Made by a program: the position numbers and the translations under genes
The notes under the pieces: model-generated
Seen by the model: only the letters and a program-made list of their open reading frames with translations
What the model was told of the DNA's origin: nothing
Database searches by the model: none
Shown here: positions 58,668 through 64,000 of the stretch, piece after piece
Layout: the number at the start of each line of letters is the position of its first letter
Numbering within the stretch: position 1 is the first letter of the stretch
Source: Strongylocentrotus purpuratus
Lineage: Eukaryota > Echinodermata > Echinoidea > Camarodonta > Strongylocentrotidae
Assembly: GCF_000002235.5 (NCBI RefSeq)
Contig: NW_022145612.1
Coordinates: 21,431,647 to 21,495,646 of the forward strand
Reading direction: 5' to 3'
Length of the DNA stretch: 64,000 nucleotides

Positions 58668-59010
58668 CTAGTAAGCATATTAGTGAGCCCAGGTATATGG
58701 AATTATAATTCCCCAGCCAGGAATCGGATAGCCATCCTCCGAAAATCGTAAAGACGTAATTCGTGCCGATAAAGACCAAACTAAAAACAGCAGCATCGGC
58801 GCTCGAATAACCCAGATCGTTCGTGCAGAAAAGAACGAGGTTCGTCAGGATACCGTAAAAGATAATTTTTTCGACGAAATAAAGAGAAGCAATGCATAAT
58901 ACCAAGACGACATCACGGGTCGTGGGTTTGCTATCAAGAGCCTCTGATTCTGATGAACTGTTTTGGCTTGAAGCGGCTTGAACATTCGACGAATCTCCAG
59001 TATTCGACAT
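58668..59010 (-). CDS. SLC15 first exon, copy B (possible alternative first exon)
   Basis: An intact 343-base first exon with ATG at 59010 and donor GTGAGT, same length and phase as exon 1A. It encodes the N-tail and first two membrane segments. It differs from A by a few replacements (RDVVLVLCIASLYFVEK versus RDAVLVLCIAFLNFVEK; SSADAA versus SSANAA) and has no stop. No exon 2 follows before exon 1A, so it either splices over 1A to exon 2 at 55007, making an alternative N-terminus from its own promoter, or is a relic. Confidence 0.75.
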
Positions 59011-59357
59011 TTTACAGCACTACCACAATTGCAAGGTTAAGACCGTAATGTCTTATCCACCATAATTACATTCAAATATTGCAATGTCATTTTGGATTTT
59101 TTTTGTTTTGTTAAACAAGTGATAAAACTTAATAACATATCCTGGTAGGCATAATCTACTGTCTGTATACCTGCATCAATATATACACTGTTGGTCATAA
59201 AGGTGGAATAATTTTTTTTCACCCCAATTTATGAAATGATTTTGAAAACGATTTCTTCCTCATAGATCTATAGATAAAAGTATACATTCTCAAATTGTAT
59301 TGAATAATAAGTTGCGAGTGTTTGTTTTGCATGATTGCAAAATCACGTGTATGCTAC

Positions 59358-59515
59358 TATGCTTATCAACTAGGGGGCCTACGTCCTTAAGTCATAACTG
59401 ACAGTATGAGGATTAATGCCTCACAAAAGGGCACTAATATAGCACATCGACACGATTTTTATCCTCGGGTCTCACAGTTACGAGGCCATTGCTTTGCCAC
59501 TGAATCATGACTGTA
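59358..59515 (-). mobile_element. Old SINE remnant upstream of exon 1B
   Basis: Duplicate of 56875-57030, with TGGCAAAGCAATGGCC and GAGGCATTAATCC. Confidence 0.55.
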
Positions 59516-60047
59516 CGTAGGGGGTAGCCCCACAAATACTGTTGCCATGACAAGTAGCAACATTAAGATATTATTGTTTCTCTTTAGCATCAGCAAATCT
59601 ATGATAATGAAAAACCAACATAATTCTGAAAACTTGAAAGCTTAGAAAAGTTTCTGAAATGTTTTGAAAGACCCTTGGGACATATAGGCGGAAACAAAAT
59701 TGGACGGAGGATATTTAATTACACTTCACATCTAATCATACAGCATTTTGAAATGAAAACAAATTTTATTTAAGCTCCTTGAAGACATGTGAAAAAAACA
59801 ATCACTTATACTGCTTGACCCGATGTAGCTGAAATTACATGAATTTGTATATCATGCGGCTACAATTCACACACTGACTGGTACACAGAATTACATTACT
59901 CAGAATCAAATTGCAATTAAAAGATTCCTTCATGGCCATCTAGTTTTTTTGAATGATGTTGTCAATAGTACTTAACCTTTTAGACTCTGTAGTATGTATG
60001 TAGGTATTGACTGTCATTTATTAAAAAAAATAAAAAATACCAGTGTG

Positions 60048-60311
60048 TTGGCTCAGTCAGTAGAGCGACCGCCACACAACCTGGAGGTCTTGTGTTCGAA
60101 CCGCGGCCGCGTCATACCAAAAGACGTTAAAAGACGGGAGTTGCTGCTACCTTGTTTGGCGTTCAACAATAAGGGGATAGAGCAACGTCGATCTGGCGCT
60201 GCACAGTGGCTGCCGGGCTCACGATCAATTGGGCAAAAAGAATTTCCATTTTCGGTTTAACTCAATAAAATTTGGAGTGGACTTTTAAATATTATTATTA
60301 TTATTATTATT
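60048..60311 (+). mobile_element. tRNA-derived SINE family 1, full length
   Basis: Complete example: head GTGTTGGCTCAGTCAGTAGA, B-box-like GTTCGAACCGC, body AGACGGGAGTTGCTGCTACC, ATCTGGCGCTGCACAG, CACGATCAATTGGGC, and tail GGAGTGGACTTTTAA then ATT repeats. It lies between the divergent SLC15 copies. Confidence 0.9.
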
Positions 60312-60813
60312 GTGTGCCATTTTGTATTGTCCTGAACAAACCGATAGACCGGAAAGAAAATAGGAGCATTAAAAAAAGCATGAATTTTCATGATAATGAT
60401 TAGTCTAGTTGCATATTGTTGGACACATATTTGAACTTTTAGTGCACTGGTTGAGTTTGGGGCTCCTTAATTATTTTTTTTTATAGATGAGAAGCATTTT
60501 ATAAAATATGCATGTGTATTATGAAAGTATTATGTTTTCATTACCAGTGTAGGTGTCTACATTTCAGGGAATGCCTGTTTTGTTTCAAAATGTTATTGTA
60601 ATCTGTATATTTCTGTCGTACTGTTATGCCAAACCTGTGTAAAATGATTATATGTATTGATGCAGGGATACAGTAGATAATGTCTACCAGGATATGTTAT
60701 AAAGTTTTATTACTTGTTAAAAAAAATTTAAAAACGGTATGACATTGCAGTATTGGCATGTAATTATGGTGGATAACACGGCCTTAAACTTGAAATCGTG
60801 GTAGTGCTGTAAA

Positions 60814-63800
60814 ATGTCGAATACTGGAGATTCGTCGAATGTTCAAGCCTCTTCAAGACAAAAAATTTCATCAGAATCAGAGGCTCTTGATAGCAAACCC
60901 ACGAGCCGTGATGTTTTCTTGGTATTATGCATTGGTTTTCTTAATTTCGTCGAAAAAATTATCTTTTACGGTATCCTGACGAACCTCGTTCTTTTCTGCA
61001 CGAACGATTTGGGTTATTCGAGCGCCAATGCTGCAGTTTTTAGTTTGGTCTTTATCGGCACGAATTACGTCTTTACGATTTTCGGAGGATGGCTATCCGA
61101 TTCCTGGCTGGGGAATTATAATTCCATATACCTGGGATCACTAATGTGCTTACTAGGTGAGTAGATAGAGAAACATAAATATGTAAAAAGAGACTCAGAT
61201 ATTTCTGGAATATATTTAGTCTTATATTGCAAAACTATCGAATTCATTGATATGACATGACGCGAAGAATGCTTTACATAAAACATAAATATGATTGTTG
61301 TTAAGCTCGTCGGGCATGTTCCAAAAGTTAGATGCAGATGTCTTTTTATTCCTATGATTACGATAAATGCATGAAATCTTTTATTTCATGTGAGAGAAAG
61401 ACAAGAAAACGTGAAAATTGGAAGTATTACATTCCTTTAAAAATCTTTAAATGAGAAAAATCACTCATCGTCGACATTTTAATATCGATGAATACACTGT
61501 TTACATAAAATTTGAATTTTTTTTTTATGCTCACCTCTTTTAATGTAATAATTGCGATGATATTGTTTATTCTTAATAGATAAAGTTTATATCTTCTAAG
61601 AACATTTTTTATTAATCTATATGAATCTTCAGATTGTTCAATAAGTTCTGATAACAGTCATATCAACTCTATCTAACAAGAATAAACTTTATGAAATCAC
61701 TTCATGAAAAGAGGTAAGAAAGAATTATTATGAACTTTATGGGCAACTGTATATAGTGTGAATGTACGTCTTTTCATCGGACCACTGGCTGTTGATTGAA
61801 AATGTCAAGAAGCAGAGCCCTTTCCAATCTTTGATAGGCACAAGGAATGACATTCTTCTAACTTCAACAATATTTCAGGTACCGCTGTGCTGCCTTTGGT
61901 AGCTTATGAATGGTCAAACGACTATGGTCCATCCTTTGGGTTTAACCTAGAAACCAAACGAGTCTTCTTCGTCATTACTCTCTTCATCGTTAACATTGGT
62001 ACCGCCCCCCTCAAGGCGTGTTGTGCCCCCTTCATCGCCATTCAAGTTGAAGAGTATGGAAATAGAGCGATACGAAGTAGCTTTCATTGGTAGGTCTTGT
62101 CTTGTATATCAGGAAATTTTATTTATATGATTGATGATGATTGATTATTGTTTAAGCTGACTGCTAAGAAAGCATGCACAGTATCAGTGGCGGATCCAGG
62201 GGGGGGGGAGCACAGGAGACACGTGCAAAAAAAAAATGTTGAAATCAGCCCCAAATTCGCCAAAAATGTACTTGCAAACAGGGGCGTGCCCCCCTCCCCC
62301 CACTGAGCGAATTTGCGGCCGGCGCTATTTTCAAATATTCGGGAGCAAAACAAATTTTAAAAAAATGTGCTCCCCCCCCCCCCACTTATTCAGCGGTTGG
62401 CTGAGTCATTGCGATTATTTGGGACCAAAAACATATATATATACATATGTCCTCTTACCCCGTGTGCCCCCCCCCCCCCGGAAGAAATACCTGGATCCGC
62501 CCCTGAGTATTATGTTTATAAGACAGTAAGCAATCACAATACGGCTTTAAGTCATCTCCGAAGGACTTGGTAATGAGGATTAATGCCTTACCAAAGGGCA
62601 CGAGAGCAATGACTTGGTTTCGAACCTGGACCTCTCGGTTAGGAGACCACTGCTCTACCGCTGAGCAATCGCGCCTCATTCGGTATGAAATTAGGTATCA
62701 AATCATTTAGATTCAAGATGAAGAGGATCTCAATTTTAAAATATTATAGAGAGCTATTCTTTTCTCGTCAATCAGTTCTGAAGCATGTCCGATGTATGAA
62801 AGAAGTATTCTAGAACTGACTTCTTTTTTCCCAATTTTTGTTTGTGGAAATTGTTTGATTATACATTATTCCGTTATATTTGAAGCCTTCAAGCATACCA
62901 TGTACATGTATCTGTTGAACATCATCGATTAAAATAATTTCCCCTTAAATAAACACATCAATATTATTGTGCAGCACGTTAAATGTTATTGTGAATATAG
63001 GTAGATTGAAACAAGTTATAAACCTGGTAATGCCTAATTGTTATTCAAGCATTTCACGCCTCTTTAAATCGGTTAAGTCTAAATCCTAGACAGTAAACGT
63101 GAAAATGTGACAAATATCATGAATATTTATAATTTTGATGAAAGTGATATCATAACTAAATAAAAATGTATTTTGTTCATTTTGAGAATAGGGTGTACTT
63201 CATCTCCGAGATCGCTCCTTTGTTTACGTATTCTGTACTTTCATACGTCGTGCAAAATATTTCTTTCTTCTTGGGCTTCATCGTTGTTCTCTGTTTCAAC
63301 GTCGTCGGTATTGTCGTCTTCGCTGTGGGTCGAGATTTCTACAAAACGAGACCACCGAGAGGTAATACTGACGTCTCAACATTATTGTAAGAAAATAGTT
63401 TTGACAAAGAAACATCTTTGGCATTCTAAGTATGATAGGACCTCACCTATATAATTATATAAACACTATTGTGAAAATTTATTAATGGTGATGGGAATCA
63501 CTTTACCCTGATTATTTAATTCCGTCGTTTATAGTACAGCAATCGCATTCTAAAAATCAAGCAATGTATATCCATCTTTCTTCATGTTTATGCTTATTTT
63601 CATGAGAGGAAATTTTAAGATTTAACAAGGTTATAGAGACTTACAGAAATAGAAATTTGATTTGTATAAAGATATCCAAGATTGTCATCATTTTTGTATA
63701 GAAACATCATACGCCAGTAATTTAGAACTAGCTTCCACCGGTGTGTTGGCTCAGTCAGTAGAGCGTCCCCCTCACAACCGGGAGGTCGTGGGCCGCGTCA

Positions 63801-64000
63801 TACCAAAAAACGTTAAAAGACGGGAGTTGCAGCTACCTCGTTTGACGGTTGGTGCCTAAAATCGAAAGCTCATAAGCTAATAAGGGGATAGACTCTAGAG
63901 CAACGTCGATCTGGCGCTTCTCAGTTGCTGCCGGGCTCACGATCAATTGGGCAAAAAGAATTTCCATTTTCGGTTTAATAAAACTTGGAGTGGACTTTAA
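60814..64000 (+). CDS. SLC15A4: SLC15 family transporter, copy C, partial at window end
   Basis: Exons 60814-61156, 61879-62089 and 63192-63361 match exons 1-3 of copy A in length and phase; later exons must lie beyond the window. The protein differs modestly from A (TSRDVFLVLCIGFLNFVEK; PFIAIQVEEYGNRAIRSSFHW versus PFTAIQVEECGTRAIRSTYHW). Head-to-head with A/B, with homologous upstream sequence (about 60560-60813 pairs with the inverted 56515-56720). No damage seen in the three exons. Intron 2 is twice as long as in A because of the insertion at 62.14-62.69 kb. ExxER reads NFVEK as in A. Confidence 0.9.
62185..62505. mobile_element. GGATCCAG-family non-autonomous element, SLC15 copy C intron 2
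   Basis: Ends CAGTGGCGGATCCAGG and CCTGGATCCGCCCCTG form a 16-base inverted repeat with one mismatch. AGTAT flanks both sides (62180-62184, 62506-62510). The inside is poly-G/poly-C with CACTGAGCGAATTTGC. Absent from the same intron of copy A. Confidence 0.75.
62545..62680 (-). mobile_element. tRNA-derived SINE head (family 2-like)
   Basis: On the minus strand: GCGATTGCTCAGCGGTAGAG, B box GGTTCGAAACC, then GCCCTTTGGTAAGGCATTAA. It lacks the acceptor-stem pairing expected of a working tRNA, so it is read as a SINE fragment, not a tRNA gene. Confidence 0.7.
63738..64000 (+). mobile_element. tRNA-derived SINE family 1, reaching window end
   Basis: Head GTGTTGGCTCAGTCAGTAGA, a shortened B-box region, then GACGGGAGTTGCAGCTACC, an extra segment of about 30 bp (GCCTAAAATCGAAAGCTC), and tail GGAGTGGACTTTAA at the edge. 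It lies in intron 3 of copy C. Confidence 0.85.

Larger units (their letters stand above)
57641..60125. repeat. Tandem duplication unit 2 (contains SLC15 exon 1B)
   Basis: Direct copy of 55211-57640, slightly longer through longer homopolymer runs. Includes the family element (57641-57915), MITE, exon 1B and upstream DNA. Confidence 0.9.

Noticed and set aside
60814-61164. Copy C as a pseudogene
   Set aside because: Three consecutive exons keep length, phase, splice sites and open frame; the rest is simply outside the window.
62600-62680. tRNA gene on the minus strand
   Set aside because: Has A- and B-box-like sequence but no matching acceptor stem, and is followed by a SINE body; same for 3947-4022, 51351-51425, 57549-57620, 60048-60120 and 63738-63800.

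Overview
This is eukaryotic nuclear DNA: interrupted genes with GT-AG introns, dense simple repeats, long poly-C/poly-G tracts, tRNA-derived SINEs, LINE remnants and many short inverted-repeat elements. Gene content, actin intron layout and repeat style suggest a non-vertebrate deuterostome, most likely an echinoderm (sea urchin-like). That placement is inference; no species is claimed.

Layout. 1-5.0 kb: repeats only (tandem units with palindromes, a CTTACGAACG-rich repeat, an interrupted SINE). 5.2-15.1 kb, minus strand: a complete actin gene with four coding exons (376 aa), a probable 5' UTR exon and a CArG box upstream. Its large introns hold a decayed CR1/L2-like LINE with a nested short transposon and a 1.6 kb element with two facing satellite arrays. 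15.1-21.6 kb: repeats, including a GTGCCCCTTTT minisatellite of about 1.4 kb. 21.6-29.5 kb, plus: a complete PQBP1 orthologue (seven coding exons, 238 aa). 32.4-43.1 kb, plus: a secreted, heavily glycosylated protein with one C-type lectin domain (twelve coding exons, 775 aa in my model). 43.1-48.5 kb: repeat-rich spacer.

48.5-64 kb: a duplicated SLC15 (peptide/histidine transporter, PHT branch) locus. Copy A (minus, 48486-56514) is complete with eight exons and 598 aa. A 2.4 kb tandem duplication placed a second intact first exon (copy B, 58668-59010) upstream of A. A third copy (C) starts at 60814 on the plus strand, head-to-head with A/B, and its first three exons are present before the window ends. 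Comparing the copies gives empty-site evidence for several transposon insertions and a relative order of events.

The four gene families have unrelated cell roles (cytoskeleton, splicing/transcription, extracellular recognition, solute transport), and I see no evidence of a joint pathway. The most informative observations are the possible alternative first exon of the transporter, the missing first glutamate of the ExxER motif in all three copies, the satellite-bearing element in actin intron 1, two TTAA-flanked short elements, and long foldback hairpins in introns. I found no clear case for a wholly new multi-gene system.
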